A stretch of DNA of 64,000 nucleotides from JADGGM01 sp027307005 (GTDB taxonomy: Bacteria; Gemmatimonadota; Gemmatimonadetes; Gemmatimonadales; Gemmatimonadaceae). Below the pieces are notes generated by a model. That model was given only the letters and a program-made list of their open reading frames with translations. It was not told the origin of the DNA and ran no database searches. Of this stretch, positions 26,906 through 36,051 are shown in pieces. The stretch covers positions 1 to 64,000 of the forward strand of contig DATIEP010000064.1 of assembly GCA_035455745.1 (NCBI GenBank), given 5' to 3'. Position 1 is the first letter of the stretch. Each line of letters begins with the position of its first letter. The position numbers and the translations under genes are program-made.

Positions 26906-27133
26906 ATGACGTTCGCCATGAACGGCGGCCTTTGGCTGCACCGGCATGTATACCGGGGGCAGCCAATGGCGCATCTGGTCTCGATCGATCGACTGCGTCT
27001 GCTTGCCTATGGCAGAGAGGTTGGCCTCCCTCCCGAGCGTCTTCAGTACAAGCCGCTCAAGGACCCGCGCACGGGTATTCGGCGCGATGCCTGGCACTGG
27101 GATCTCGTCGGTCGTTTCCTTCCGCCGCGCTGA
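26906..27133 (+). CDS. small DUF4031-like protein
   Basis: 75 residues. The segment MAHLVSIDRLRLLAYGREVG followed by a QYKPLKD stretch and DAWHWDL resembles the DUF4031 pattern (His-Leu, a helix containing 'FA/YGR-GL', then an aromatic-Asp end). Start could be 26906 or 26918. Composition is clearly coding. It stands alone between the pilin gene and a lipoprotein gene. Function unknown. Confidence 0.55.
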   Translation: MTFAMNGGLWLHRHVYRGQPMAHLVSIDRLRLLAYGREVGLPPERLQYKPLKDPRTGIRRDAWHWDLVGRFLPPR

Positions 27134-27201
27134 TTTTCCCATCGTCGCGGGACGTCATCGCAGTCGTTGACGCCTGCTCGGGTGACACGAAGATTCCACG
27201 C

Positions 27202-28167
27202 ATGTCAGAGCTCCGGCGCGTCATGATCATCCGGGTGGGGCGGCTCGTGCTGCTCGCCGCGTCTGTCACGTCGTGCAAGAGAACTCGAGACGCGGCGCCG
27301 GCGCATGCGGCCGCGCCTAACGCACCGGAGTCTGTGGCGGCGCAACCGATGCCGGAAGCCGTACCGCAGTGGGACTCGAGCGTTGGCCCCGTGATGCTCG
27401 CGCGAGGACCGTCGGCTGCAAATGCCTCGGTGGTGTTTCCCGTCTACACCGACAGCACGGTCCCGGATACGCTCCAACTCGATGCGTCGACGCTGCGTGG
27501 GGACTCGGTGTCGCTGATTGGACATGGCGGCGTCGTCGATGCAGTGCCCGTTGTTTCGGCGGGGTCCAAAGAGTGGGCCGGGGACGAGTGCGTCGAGTGG
27601 CCGACGGCAACGCTTGGCATCGGTGGAGACACGAGTCGTGCCGCGGGCTGGACCGTGGGCTTCGTCCAGGAGCGCGTTACCGCTGTGGCGCTCGATTCTC
27701 TCCAGGGCATGTCGGGATCAGACTCGGCGAGCTTCGCCGCGGATCTGACGCGCATCGCCTCCGCGCTTCCCGATGATACCAGCCGAACGTTTCGCGGCAT
27801 CCCGTTTTCCGTCCGGTACGCATACCGGTTCCAGGCGGCTGCCGGCGTAGAAGGCGTCGCTGCGGATCTCGTTAGGCGGCTCAACCAGGAGGCATCGCCG
27901 CTCGAGCAGCACACGTTCATCATCGCCGAGCGCGCTGCGAACACGCCGGACGCGGCGTATCGCGTCGCGTACCATGAACGCGCCGGCGGTTTGGAAGAGT
28001 CGATCGAGACGACCGACGTGCTCGCTGCCGTGCGGTTGTCGGCGCCGTCTCGCCTGGCGCTCGTCGTGCTGCGGGACGGCCAGGACACGAGTGCCTACGC
28101 GATGATCGAACGGCAGACGGACGGTACGTGGCGCCTGCGCTGGACGAGCGTGCACACGGGTTGTTAG
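27202..28167 (+). CDS. predicted lipoprotein, unknown function
   Basis: About 321 residues. A hydrophobic segment ends at SVTSC (Cys25 from the ATG at 27202), a lipobox; a second ATG at 27223 would also leave a usable signal. After an Ala/Pro-rich linker the protein has a mixed alpha/beta fold I cannot name, with GDECVEWPTATLGIG in the middle and YAMIERQTDGTWRLRW near the end. No operon partner. Confidence 0.65.
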   Translation: MSELRRVMIIRVGRLVLLAASVTSCKRTRDAAPAHAAAPNAPESVAAQPMPEAVPQWDSSVGPVMLARGPSAANASVVFPVYTDSTVPDTLQLDASTLRGDSVSLIGHGGVVDAVPVVSAGSKEWAGDECVEWPTATLGIGGDTSRAAGWTVGFVQERVTAVALDSLQGMSGSDSASFAADLTRIASALPDDTSRTFRGIPFSVRYAYRFQAAAGVEGVAADLVRRLNQEASPLEQHTFIIAERAANTPDAAYRVAYHERAGGLEESIETTDVLAAVRLSAPSRLALVVLRDGQDTSAYAMIERQTDGTWRLRWTSVHTGC

Positions 28168-28189
28168 GCGGACAACGGCGTGAGCGCCC

Positions 28190-29101
28190 TCACCCGGCAC
28201 GGCCGAGGGCAGCCGGCGATTCGATACGCCGTCCGGCGAATCCGGCGAGCGCAAGCAGCGTCAGCACATACGGCACTGCGAGAAAGAGCTGATAGGGTAC
28301 ACTCCAGCCCATCGCCTGAAACAGGTATTGCAACGCGCTCGCGGCGCCGAACAGAAGCGAGGCGATCAACACGCCCATCGGACGCCACCGGCCCAGCACG
28401 ACGATTGCGATCGCGATGAAGCCGCGGCCGGCGGACATACCCTCGGCGAACGTTCCCGATTGCGACAACACGAGTGTCGCGCCGGCGACGCCGCCGAGCG
28501 CTCCGCCGACAAGCAGCGTGATCCATCTCCATCGATGCGCGTCCACTCCGGCCACGCGAACGGCCTCCAGCCGCTCGCCAATCGCCCGGATGGCGAGTCC
28601 CGCGTGTGTCCGATACAACCACCACCAGAAGAGCGGCGCAACGACGTACACGAGATACGTCGGCGGCGGTTGATCGAAGAACGTCGGTCCGAGCACCGGA
28701 ATGCGGGACAGAACGGGGACGGCGAAGGAGCCGGTCGTCGGGATCGAGAGCGCGGCGCCCGTCGCTCCGTACAGCCCGCGATACAGCGCGCCCGTTAGGC
28801 CAAGGACGAGCAGGTTGATCGCGGTGCCGGTAATGATCTGGTCCGCGCGCATGGACACGGCGAACACGCCGAACAGCGCAGCCACCGCGATGCCCGCCGC
28901 GCAGCCGGCCAGAAAGCCGAGGAGAAGATGGTTCGTACCAGCGCCGAGCAACGCGCCGAAGGCGCCACCGAGGACGATACCTTCGAGCCCGATGTTGATG
29001 ACGCCGGCGCGCTCGACGAGCAGCTCCCCGAGTGCGGCCAATGCGAGCGGCGTCGCCGTGCGCACGGACGCCTCGAGAAAGCTCGTGAGAGCGCCGGTCA
29101 C
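28190..29101 (-). CDS. nucleoside-type ABC transporter permease (second)
   Basis: 303 residues with about eight to nine membrane helices. The segment GELLVERAGVINIGLEGIVL is the signature of the BPD_transp_2 permeases of nucleoside/BMP importers such as NupQ/YufQ; a later loop, GLAIRAIGERLEAVRVAGVD, is the ATPase-contacting region. The start overlaps the stop of the first permease by four bases. It is the last gene of the operon. Confidence 0.87.
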   Translation of the reverse strand: MTGALTSFLEASVRTATPLALAALGELLVERAGVINIGLEGIVLGGAFGALLGAGTNHLLLGFLAGCAAGIAVAALFGVFAVSMRADQIITGTAINLLVLGLTGALYRGLYGATGAALSIPTTGSFAVPVLSRIPVLGPTFFDQPPPTYLVYVVAPLFWWWLYRTHAGLAIRAIGERLEAVRVAGVDAHRWRWITLLVGGALGGVAGATLVLSQSGTFAEGMSAGRGFIAIAIVVLGRWRPMGVLIASLLFGAASALQYLFQAMGWSVPYQLFLAVPYVLTLLALAGFAGRRIESPAALGRAG

Positions 29102-30234
29102 GGTGCGTCGTCCGGGGTCGGCGACCGCGCACCAGCAAAGCGTGCGATGATGCTCGCGGCGCTGCCTCGTCGGCTGATCGCGAGCAGCAGCAGGACCAGC
29201 GCCGCTTCGACGGCCGTAACGACGACCGACGGCACCGACGCCTCTCGCTGCATCGAGAGCGCGCCGGCCTCGAGAGAGCCGAACAAGATGCCGGTGCCTA
29301 ACACGCCGAGCGGGTCGAGGCCCGCCAGGAGCGCCACCGCAATCGCCGTGTAGCCGTAGCCGGGCGAGATGTTCTCATACAGCGCGAACGTGACACCGCT
29401 GACCTCGATGGCGCCGGCAAGTCCGGCCAGGGCGCCGCTCAACAACAGAACGTTGGTCGTCGTTCGAGCGACGTCGACACGTCCTGCGACGCGTGCGGCA
29501 TCCGGGTTGGCGCCGATGGCGCGAACGCGAAAGCCCGCGGCGGTCGATCGCATGGCCCACCAGAGCACGAGGCTCGCGGCGACGGCTAACGCAAACCCCG
29601 CGTGCAGCCGCGTGCCCGGGATGAGGATCGGCAGGTGCATCGTCGCGGGGATCTGGTCGCTCTGCGGATAGGCGTGACTCGGTTCCTGCAGCGGACCTCG
29701 CACGAGATATCCGACCAGGTCGAGCGCGACGAAATTGAGCATGATGGTGCTGATCACTTCCAGCACGCCGAATTTCGTGCGAAGCACGGCGGCGACGCCG
29801 GCCCACAGCGCACCGCCAATTGCGCCTGCCGCCAAGGCGAGCGGAATGCTCAGCCAGCCGAGTTGTGCGCCCCACGCGAGACCCACCGCAGTCGCAACAG
29901 CGGCTCCGACCAGCAACTGCCCGTCGGCGCCAATGTTCCAGACGCCGGCGCGAAACGCGATGGCGACGGCGAGTCCGGTGAGCACGAGCGGTGTCGCGCG
30001 CACCAGGGTCGAGGAGGTCAACGCATACCAGGTTCCGAACGATCCGCGCCACAGGGCGCCGAGGGCGAGCGTCGCATCGAAGCCGGCCAACCGAAGCGCG
30101 ACCCAGAGCAGCGCCAGCGATAGGACCGCAACCATCACGACGATGGCCGCGCCGCCGAGCGACGTCGCTGCGCGATGACGCCACGTGCTCACGGCGGACG
30201 CACCGGGCGCCGGCGTCGCGGGACGCATCGCCAA
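29098..30234 (-). CDS. nucleoside-type ABC transporter permease (first)
   Basis: 378 residues. A short tail then about ten membrane helices; RATPLVLTGLAVAIAFRAGVWNIGADGQ is the family core, and FRVRAIGANPDAARVAGRVD the coupling loop. Resembles NupP/YufP. It lies three bases after the MFS gene and overlaps the second permease by four bases. Together with the other permease it should form the membrane pore for purine nucleoside or related uptake. Confidence 0.87.
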   Translation of the reverse strand: MAMRPATPAPGASAVSTWRHRAATSLGGAAIVVMVAVLSLALLWVALRLAGFDATLALGALWRGSFGTWYALTSSTLVRATPLVLTGLAVAIAFRAGVWNIGADGQLLVGAAVATAVGLAWGAQLGWLSIPLALAAGAIGGALWAGVAAVLRTKFGVLEVISTIMLNFVALDLVGYLVRGPLQEPSHAYPQSDQIPATMHLPILIPGTRLHAGFALAVAASLVLWWAMRSTAAGFRVRAIGANPDAARVAGRVDVARTTTNVLLLSGALAGLAGAIEVSGVTFALYENISPGYGYTAIAVALLAGLDPLGVLGTGILFGSLEAGALSMQREASVPSVVVTAVEAALVLLLLAISRRGSAASIIARFAGARSPTPDDAP

Positions 30235-30237
30235 CGC

Positions 30238-31458
30238 CTAACCGTGCCCGCCGGCAAGTCGCGCGCGGTATCGGGCGCCGCGCAGCCGATACATCGCGAT
30301 CGTACCGAACGCCGGGCCCAACGCGAGCGGCGCGAAGGCGTAACCCCAACCCCAGTGCGCAACCCACACCGGCACGGCGCGAATGCTGGCGACGGTGAGC
30401 AGGAAGCCGAGACACGTCTGCACGGTGAGCGCGGTGCCGACATATTCGGACGGCGACAGCTCCGTCACGCAGGCCGAGAACTGCGCCGAATCCGCGACGA
30501 TGGTGACGCCCCAAATCAACGTGATGGCGCCGAGCAGCACCGGCGATGCGCCAGCGCTGTACGCCACGCCGATGCCTAACGCGCAGGCGCCGCTGACGAC
30601 CATCGCGGTCATGGTCGTGGTCGTCCGTCCGAACCGATCCGCGAACGCGCCGGCGATCACGCATCCGATCGCCCCGGAGGCGACCGTGATGAACGCCATC
30701 ATACTCGGCACCGTGCGGGGAAGTGCGTGCTGCGCCGCGACCGCCGCCCAGAACAGCGCGATCCAGCTCCACATCGCGTACAGCTCCCACATGTGCCCGA
30801 GATAGCCCGCGATCGACAAGACCACACCTCGGTCGGCGATGACACGACGCAATCCGGCGAGGCTCACCACGGCCGACGGCGCCTGGTATGGTCCTTCGCG
30901 CACCGCGAGCAGGAGCAGCGCCGCCGCTGCGAATGCGGCGGCCGCCGAAACCAGCAGCACGCGGCGCCAGTCCTGGTTGGGCGCGAGCGCGCTGATGAGA
31001 TGCGGCGACGCCGAGCCAATCGTCAACGCTCCCACCAGCACGCCGATGGCGAGCCCGCGACTCGAGCGCCACCACCCGGCGACGAGCTTGATGCCCGGCG
31101 GGTACACGCCCGCGAGCGCGGCACCCGTGATTGCGCGCAGCACGAGCGCCCCGGTCGCGCCGTGGACGCGCTCCGCAATGAGCAGGGTGGCAGTGCCGGC
31201 GACCGCGGCGCTCCAGCCGGCCAATCGCTCGGCACGCCACCGATCGCTGAGCATGAACACCGAGGCGATCAGCGTGCCGGCGACGAAGCCTAACTGCACC
31301 GCCATCGTGAACCACGGACTGGTCGCTTGTGCCAAGTGCCACTCGGCGACCATCGCCGGGGCGGCCACCGTCGCACTGAACCAGGGCGACATGCCCAGCA
31401 CGAGACACGCGGCGAGAATCGCGAGCTGGGACCGCGCTCCCGCCTGGTTAGGCGTCAC
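30238..31458 (-). CDS. MFS transporter
   Basis: 406 residues with about twelve membrane helices. The first-half signature FADRFGR-type loop appears as AGAFADRFGRTTTTMTA between helices, and VYPPGIKLVAGWWRSSRGLA in the first half matches the family. Its start overlaps the ABC ATPase stop (ATGA), and three bases separate it from the first permease, so it is fully embedded in the ABC operon. Could be a nucleoside or base carrier; substrate not readable from sequence. Confidence 0.8.
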   Translation of the reverse strand: MTPNQAGARSQLAILAACLVLGMSPWFSATVAAPAMVAEWHLAQATSPWFTMAVQLGFVAGTLIASVFMLSDRWRAERLAGWSAAVAGTATLLIAERVHGATGALVLRAITGAALAGVYPPGIKLVAGWWRSSRGLAIGVLVGALTIGSASPHLISALAPNQDWRRVLLVSAAAAFAAAALLLLAVREGPYQAPSAVVSLAGLRRVIADRGVVLSIAGYLGHMWELYAMWSWIALFWAAVAAQHALPRTVPSMMAFITVASGAIGCVIAGAFADRFGRTTTTMTAMVVSGACALGIGVAYSAGASPVLLGAITLIWGVTIVADSAQFSACVTELSPSEYVGTALTVQTCLGFLLTVASIRAVPVWVAHWGWGYAFAPLALGPAFGTIAMYRLRGARYRARLAGGHG

Positions 31459-32888
31459 GCGGCGCCCAACATGGCGCGGCCCGCGGCCGCGCGGTCGAGC
31501 GGCACGTCACGGCTTCGACCTTCGAACATGACGATGAGCCGATCGGCAAGGGCGAGCACTTCGTCCAGGTCGCTCGAATAGACAACCACTGCCGCGCCAG
31601 CTTCGCACGCGTCGAACAGCCGGGAGTGTACGGCGGCAGTGGCCGCGATATCGAGGCCGCGCGTCGGATTTTCCACGATGAGCAGGCTGGGATGCGGTTC
31701 CAGCTCTCTCGCCAACACGAGCTTCTGCTGATTCCCGCCCGAAAGCGTCGAGACGAGTGCGTCGGCCGACTGTGCCCGCACATCGTACTCGGTCAGGATT
31801 TCGGCGGCGCGCGCTCGAATACGTGACCACGCCAGGCGTCCGCGTGCGCGGCCCGACTCATGGAGCGCCAGGTTCTCAGCAACATCGAATTCGAGTATCA
31901 GCGCGTCGCGAAGTCGATCTTCGGGCACGAAGCCCACCGTGGCCGGCGCTTCGACGTGTCCCGACGATGGTGGCAGACGGCCAGCGAGGCAGAGCAGCAG
32001 CTCGTGCTGGCCTGCACCGTCAACTCCGGCGACGCCAAGCACCTCGCCCGAACGCACCGCGAGGCTGACGTCCCGCGTGCGCATCACGCCGCGCTCATCG
32101 CGCACGGCGAGATGGTCGGCCGCCAGCACGACCTGGCCGGCTTGTCGACGCTCGCGACGCGCCGCGGCGGGCGGTGCTCCACCAATCATCGCGGTTGCGA
32201 GCTTCGAGGCGTCGACGTTGGTGACCGGCTCGGCGAGGACCGTACGACCGTGCCGCAGCACGGTCACCGCGTCGGCCGTCGCGAGTGCTTCCGGCAGCTT
32301 GTGCGTGATGAGCACCACCGTGCCGCCCGTATCAGCGAACCGGCGGAGCATCGCCAGCAGGTCCTCGGCTTCCGAGGGTGCGAGAACCGCGGTCGGCTCG
32401 TCGAGGATCAGCGTGCGGGCGCCGCGGGCCAGCGCCTTCACGATTTCGAGCCGTTGCTGCGCGCCGACCGACAAGTCGCCGGCGCGCGCGTCCGGATCCA
32501 GGCTGAAGCCGACCATCTCGCAGATGTCGCGAACGCGGGCACGGACGCGGTCCGCATGGTAGGCGCCGTGTCCGCCTAACGCGACGTTCTCGGCGACGCT
32601 CAGGGCGGGGATCGAGCTGAAGTGTTGGTGGACCATGCCGATGCCTAACGCAATCGCGGCTGCCGGCGACGGCAGATCGACGGCGCGGCCGCGCACGCGA
32701 ATCGTGCCGGCATCCGGTCGCACGAGGCCGAACGCCACCCGCATCAGGGTAGTCTTGCCGGCGCCGTTTTCGCCCAGGAGCGCGTGCACCGATCCATCGC
32801 GCACGACGAGCGATGCGTTTTCGAGCGCCCGCACCGAACCGAAGCGGCGCGCGATGTTCTCGAGCGAGAGCGCGGAAGCGGCGTTCAC
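31455..32888 (-). CDS. nucleoside-type ABC transporter ATP-binding protein (two nucleotide-binding domains)
   Basis: About 477 residues, fused double ATPase as in NupO/YufO. First domain: GENGAGKTTLMRV (Walker A), DLSVGAQQRLEIVKAL (signature), LILDEPTAVL (Walker B). The second domain's Walker A is unusual (VDGAGQHELLLCLAG), but TLSGGNQQKLVLARE and LLIVENPTRGLD are clear, which is normal for this family. The GTG at 32888 overlaps the nif3 stop in a GTGA arrangement and was preferred to an upstream ATG. Confidence 0.9.
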   Translation of the reverse strand: MNAASALSLENIARRFGSVRALENASLVVRDGSVHALLGENGAGKTTLMRVAFGLVRPDAGTIRVRGRAVDLPSPAAAIALGIGMVHQHFSSIPALSVAENVALGGHGAYHADRVRARVRDICEMVGFSLDPDARAGDLSVGAQQRLEIVKALARGARTLILDEPTAVLAPSEAEDLLAMLRRFADTGGTVVLITHKLPEALATADAVTVLRHGRTVLAEPVTNVDASKLATAMIGGAPPAAARRERRQAGQVVLAADHLAVRDERGVMRTRDVSLAVRSGEVLGVAGVDGAGQHELLLCLAGRLPPSSGHVEAPATVGFVPEDRLRDALILEFDVAENLALHESGRARGRLAWSRIRARAAEILTEYDVRAQSADALVSTLSGGNQQKLVLARELEPHPSLLIVENPTRGLDIAATAAVHSRLFDACEAGAAVVVYSSDLDEVLALADRLIVMFEGRSRDVPLDRAAAGRAMLGAA

Positions 32889-33658
32889 AACCCCGTGGGA
32901 GCGTGCAGGAAGATCCACGGAATCGCGAACGTGGCGCTCAGGTCTGCCGCCAGCGCCTGCACGCCAAGGGTTTCGGTCGCATAGTGACCCGCATAAATGA
33001 CGACGATGCCCAGCTCTTCGGCATCGATGGCCGTCCAGTGTGCGCCCTCACCGACGATCAGCGTGTCCACGCCTCGAAGCGCAGCTTCGGCGAGGGTGTC
33101 GTGCGATGCGCCGGCACCGGTGCAGATGGCCCAGCGTCGCGTGACGCGCTCGTCGCCGCACGCCGAGTGACGAACGAGGCCGCCGTAGCGGCGCGCGAAC
33201 TCTGAGGCACGCTCGATGATCTCCAGCGTCGGCGTATTGGCCTCACCGCCGACGCCGATGTCGATATTTTGATGCCGGGCGAAACCGAACGTCGTCGTTA
33301 GGCCAAGCTCGCGCGCCAACAGGATGTTGTTCCCGACCGTCGGGTGCGCGTCGAGCGGCAAGTGCGCCGAGTACAGGCCAACGCGGTGGGTGATGAGTGC
33401 GTCGACACGACGCAGTGCCGGTCCTCGGAGCGGGCGCAGACCGCCCCAGAACAGTCCATGGTGCACGAGCAGCAAGTTCGCGCCGGCGGATATCGCGCCC
33501 TGAATGGTCTGCTCGCGTGCATCGACGGCCGCCGCGACCTTCGCGATCTCGGCGTCCGTGTCTACCTGAATCCCGTTGAGCGCGTTGGCATAGTCCGGAA
33601 TCTCCCTGATGCGCAGGAGCTCGTCGAGGTACTGCGCGATGTCAGAGAGTGCCGGCAT
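32885..33658 (-). CDS. NIF3/YbgI-family dinuclear-metal protein
   Basis: 257 residues. Contains the metal ligands LLLVHHGLFWGG near residue 63, SAHLPLDAHPTVGNN near 100, and GEGAHWTAIDAEE with IVVIYAGHYATETLG near the end: the standard NIF3 set for two metals in a toroidal hexamer. The short form, like E. coli YbgI. Sits two bases after the BMP gene and is coupled to the ABC ATPase. The family's reaction is unresolved (GTP cyclohydrolase-like); its place in a nucleoside operon suggests a nucleotide-related job. Confidence 0.9.
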   Translation of the reverse strand: MPALSDIAQYLDELLRIREIPDYANALNGIQVDTDAEIAKVAAAVDAREQTIQGAISAGANLLLVHHGLFWGGLRPLRGPALRRVDALITHRVGLYSAHLPLDAHPTVGNNILLARELGLTTTFGFARHQNIDIGVGGEANTPTLEIIERASEFARRYGGLVRHSACGDERVTRRWAICTGAGASHDTLAEAALRGVDTLIVGEGAHWTAIDAEELGIVVIYAGHYATETLGVQALAADLSATFAIPWIFLHAPTGL

Positions 33659-33660
33659 GC

Positions 33661-34689
33661 TCAGCGCGAATGAGTCGAGTCGACGAACTCGATGCGCGGC
33701 GGGCGAACGCGCCCGTCGAGAATCGCTTGGCGAGTGGTGTCGAGCGTCGCCCGCAGCCCAGGCGGAATGTGCGACGCGAGCGCGGGGTTGATCACGAGCT
33801 TGGTCACATCCGAGCGTGTTCCCAAATAGAGTATCCCAGGCTTGAACGTCCCGGCCTTTACTTCACGCGCCACAGTTAGGAACGCGTGCGGCAGATCGAT
33901 TACGACGCTCGCGATCACGACGGTTGGAGCAACGCTGCTCTGATCGGAATTCGCCCCGAACACGTACACGTTCTTCGATTCTTTCGCGGCCTGGAAAATA
34001 CCCAAACCCGCAGCATCGGCGTTCTGGAAAATGAAGTCCGCGCCGCGTTGAATTTGCGCCAACGCTTGCTCCTTTCCAGCGCTCGCGTCATCCCAGTTCC
34101 CGATGTACGACGTGAGCACAGTAACGCGCGGATCCACCGCATGCACGCCGGCAGTGAACGCCAGGAAGCTGCTCTTGACGGGCGGAAGATCGGTTCCGCC
34201 AATCACACCGACGACGCGCGAATGCGAGAGCGTTCCAGCGATGACGCCGGCCAGATACGACGGTTCCTCGAAGCCAAAAATCATGGGAGCGACGTTGGCG
34301 CCGGAGCGATTGCCAGACGTCGTTATGTAGACCGTATGCGGAAATTCGGGCCCCACGCGCGAAGCGGCATCCTGGAACTCGAATCCATGGCCGAAGACGA
34401 GATTGTATCCCTGCGCGCCGTACGCTCGAAAGTTCTCCTCGAAATCCGCAGGCGTCTTCACTTGGATGTTGCTGATATGTGCACCAAGACTGTCTCGAAT
34501 GCGAAGTAGACCTTGATACGCGCCGGCGTTCCACGCGTGATCGGAGACGGGACCGGGAGTGAGGAGAGCCACCTTGAACGCGGTCGAATCAGCTGCACCC
34601 GACCCTGCGCCAGTTCCACATGCGGTCATCACGCATACGATTGCGGAAATGTGGAACAATGTGGAGAACAATCGCACTCGGCTGTGCAC
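33661..34689 (-). CDS. BMP-family substrate-binding lipoprotein of a nucleoside-type ABC importer
   Basis: 342 residues. Signal with lipobox VMTAC (Cys24); start is GTG at 34689. The binding domain shows FKVALLTPGPVSDHAWNAGAY, GYNLVFGHGFEF, VVGVIGGTDLPP and ADFIFQNADAAGLG, the periplasmic-binding fold of the BmpA/PnrA (Med) group, which binds purine nucleosides. First gene of a tightly coupled six-gene operon with nif3, the ATPase, MFS and two permeases. The promoter would lie in 34690-34740, overlapping the T-rich end of a terminator from the next operon. Confidence 0.9.
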   Translation of the reverse strand: MHSRVRLFSTLFHISAIVCVMTACGTGAGSGAADSTAFKVALLTPGPVSDHAWNAGAYQGLLRIRDSLGAHISNIQVKTPADFEENFRAYGAQGYNLVFGHGFEFQDAASRVGPEFPHTVYITTSGNRSGANVAPMIFGFEEPSYLAGVIAGTLSHSRVVGVIGGTDLPPVKSSFLAFTAGVHAVDPRVTVLTSYIGNWDDASAGKEQALAQIQRGADFIFQNADAAGLGIFQAAKESKNVYVFGANSDQSSVAPTVVIASVVIDLPHAFLTVAREVKAGTFKPGILYLGTRSDVTKLVINPALASHIPPGLRATLDTTRQAILDGRVRPPRIEFVDSTHSR

Positions 34690-34731
34690 AGTTGGTTTAA
34701 GGGATTGATTTGTATGAAGTTATAGACGTGC

Positions 34732-34773
34732 AAAAAACAAAAAAGGCGATAACCAAATGTGGGTTATCGCCTT
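34732..34773 (-). terminator. Rho-independent terminator of the parAB-bactofilin operon
   Basis: A perfect 12-bp stem (AAGGCGATAACC 34743-34754 with 34762-34773), seven-base loop, and on the minus strand two T-runs (34744-34739 and 34737-34732). It ends the par operon just before the BMP gene. Confidence 0.92.
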
Positions 34774-34811
34774 CAAGCTAGCGCTCGACTGGCCAACTGC
34801 GGAGTGGACCG

Positions 34812-35255
34812 CTAGCGGCCAACCGCAAGAGCGGCCACTTCGACGACATCGGACTCGACATGCTCTTTGGCATCCGAAATCCGCACCGTCCCATTGATCC
34901 GGCCGCCTTCCACGACGGCGATCGCCCGCGTGTTGATGTCGCCGTGTATCACCGAGGTGCTCTGCACCTCGAGGCGTTCGCTGGCGGTGATGGTACCTTG
35001 AACCGTACCACCAATGACCGCCTCTCGCGTCGTGATGTCGCCGCGAACCTCGCCCTGGCGACCTATGAGCACCTGTCTGCCGGCGTTGATCGAGCCTTCG
35101 ACGCGTCCTTCGACGCGAATCACGCCCTCCGTTTCAATGTCGCCGTCGATGCTGGTTCCTGCGGCAATGATCGAGAGCGATGAACTGCTTCCGCCGCCGT
35201 GCGAGGCGCCCCGCGCCTCATCCGATGTGCGCGGGTCCTTATTGAAGATCGCCAT
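34812..35255 (-). CDS. bactofilin-family cytoskeletal protein
   Basis: 147 residues. A Ser/Gly-rich N-terminus leads into the beta-helical bactofilin domain (about 28-125) with regular six-residue turns such as GDIETEGVIRVEGRVEGSI, VLIGRQGEVRGDI and STSVIHGDIN. Polymerises without nucleotide and scaffolds envelope enzymes. The ATG at 35255 overlaps the end of the M23 gene by 17 bases and has AAGGAC upstream. Bactofilin next to an M23 protein is a known pairing in cell-shape control. Confidence 0.92.
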   Translation of the reverse strand: MAIFNKDPRTSDEARGASHGGGSSSSLSIIAAGTSIDGDIETEGVIRVEGRVEGSINAGRQVLIGRQGEVRGDITTREAVIGGTVQGTITASERLEVQSTSVIHGDINTRAIAVVEGGRINGTVRISDAKEHVESDVVEVAALAVGR

Positions 35256-36051
35256 TCGAGGGTCCTTGTTTCATGAGCGACATGGGCTCGACGCTCGTGC
35301 CGTTGTGACGCACTTCGAAATGAAGGTGCGGGGGAAGGGTACCGGTCTGACCGCCTAACACACCAAGGGCGGCGCCGGCGGCGACGCGACTCTTCTGGGT
35401 CACTCGCACATCGCGCAGGTCAGCGTATGTCGTCTCATAACCGTCGCTGTGTGCGATGCGGACCGTGGCGCTGCCCGAAGAATCGACACTGACCTCGACG
35501 ACCGAGCCCGCGCCCGAGGCACGAACTTGTGTGCCTGGCGGCGCCTCGATGTCCATACCGCTACTCGATGCGGTCGTGTCGTCGCGAGCGACAATGGTGC
35601 CGGCGACGGCGAGCGGCCACTGACTTGGTATCGACGTGTCAGTCGAGTCTGCCGCGTTGGCGACGGTTGCAGCCGCCGTCGCCGCTGTCGGCGTGGTGGC
35701 GCCAAGCATGTGCTGTACTTGCTGGAATCTTCCCTCGAGCGCCGTGAGCGCCGCCTGCAGCGTGTCGAGGCGCGTGACGTCGTGCTGCAATGTCTGAACG
35801 CGGTGTGTCAGTCCAGGAACCCGCGCCGCCTGGGTTGCCAGGAAAAACCAACTGAGCACCACGATCGCGAGAATCGTCCCGAGCGCATACGCGCCGCGGC
35901 GCAGGAGACGAACCTGGCGTTGCGTTAGGATGATGGTTCGATTGGCCAGCCCGCTTTCACGCTGCACCTGGATGATCATCGATCCAGCATGCGGCGTGTA
36001 GATATTGCCGTACCCGCGTCCAGACAGTTTTTCGCTGGGGTCTTTCGTCAC
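35239..36051 (-). CDS. membrane-anchored M23 (LytM) domain protein, probably inactive
   Basis: 270 residues. One membrane helix (about 53-74), a short coiled region (85-115), an Ala/Thr-rich linker and a C-terminal M23 domain. The first zinc-ligand motif HxxxD reads SSGMD here, so the His is replaced by Ser164, and the family YxHL is YADL; only the final HLHFEV is intact. This predicts a non-enzymatic LytM factor that binds or activates other cell-wall enzymes. The GTG start overlaps the parB stop (GTGA). Operon with parAB and a bactofilin. Confidence 0.87.
   Translation of the reverse strand: MTKDPSEKLSGRGYGNIYTPHAGSMIIQVQRESGLANRTIILTQRQVRLLRRGAYALGTILAIVVLSWFFLATQAARVPGLTHRVQTLQHDVTRLDTLQAALTALEGRFQQVQHMLGATTPTAATAAATVANAADSTDTSIPSQWPLAVAGTIVARDDTTASSSGMDIEAPPGTQVRASGAGSVVEVSVDSSGSATVRIAHSDGYETTYADLRDVRVTQKSRVAAGAALGVLGGQTGTLPPHLHFEVRHNGTSVEPMSLMKQGPSNGDLQ

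Noticed and set aside
29375..31408. 677-codon minus-strand frame in the ABC operon
   Set aside because: It is an out-of-frame shadow of the MFS and first permease genes, Arg-rich and without domain signals.
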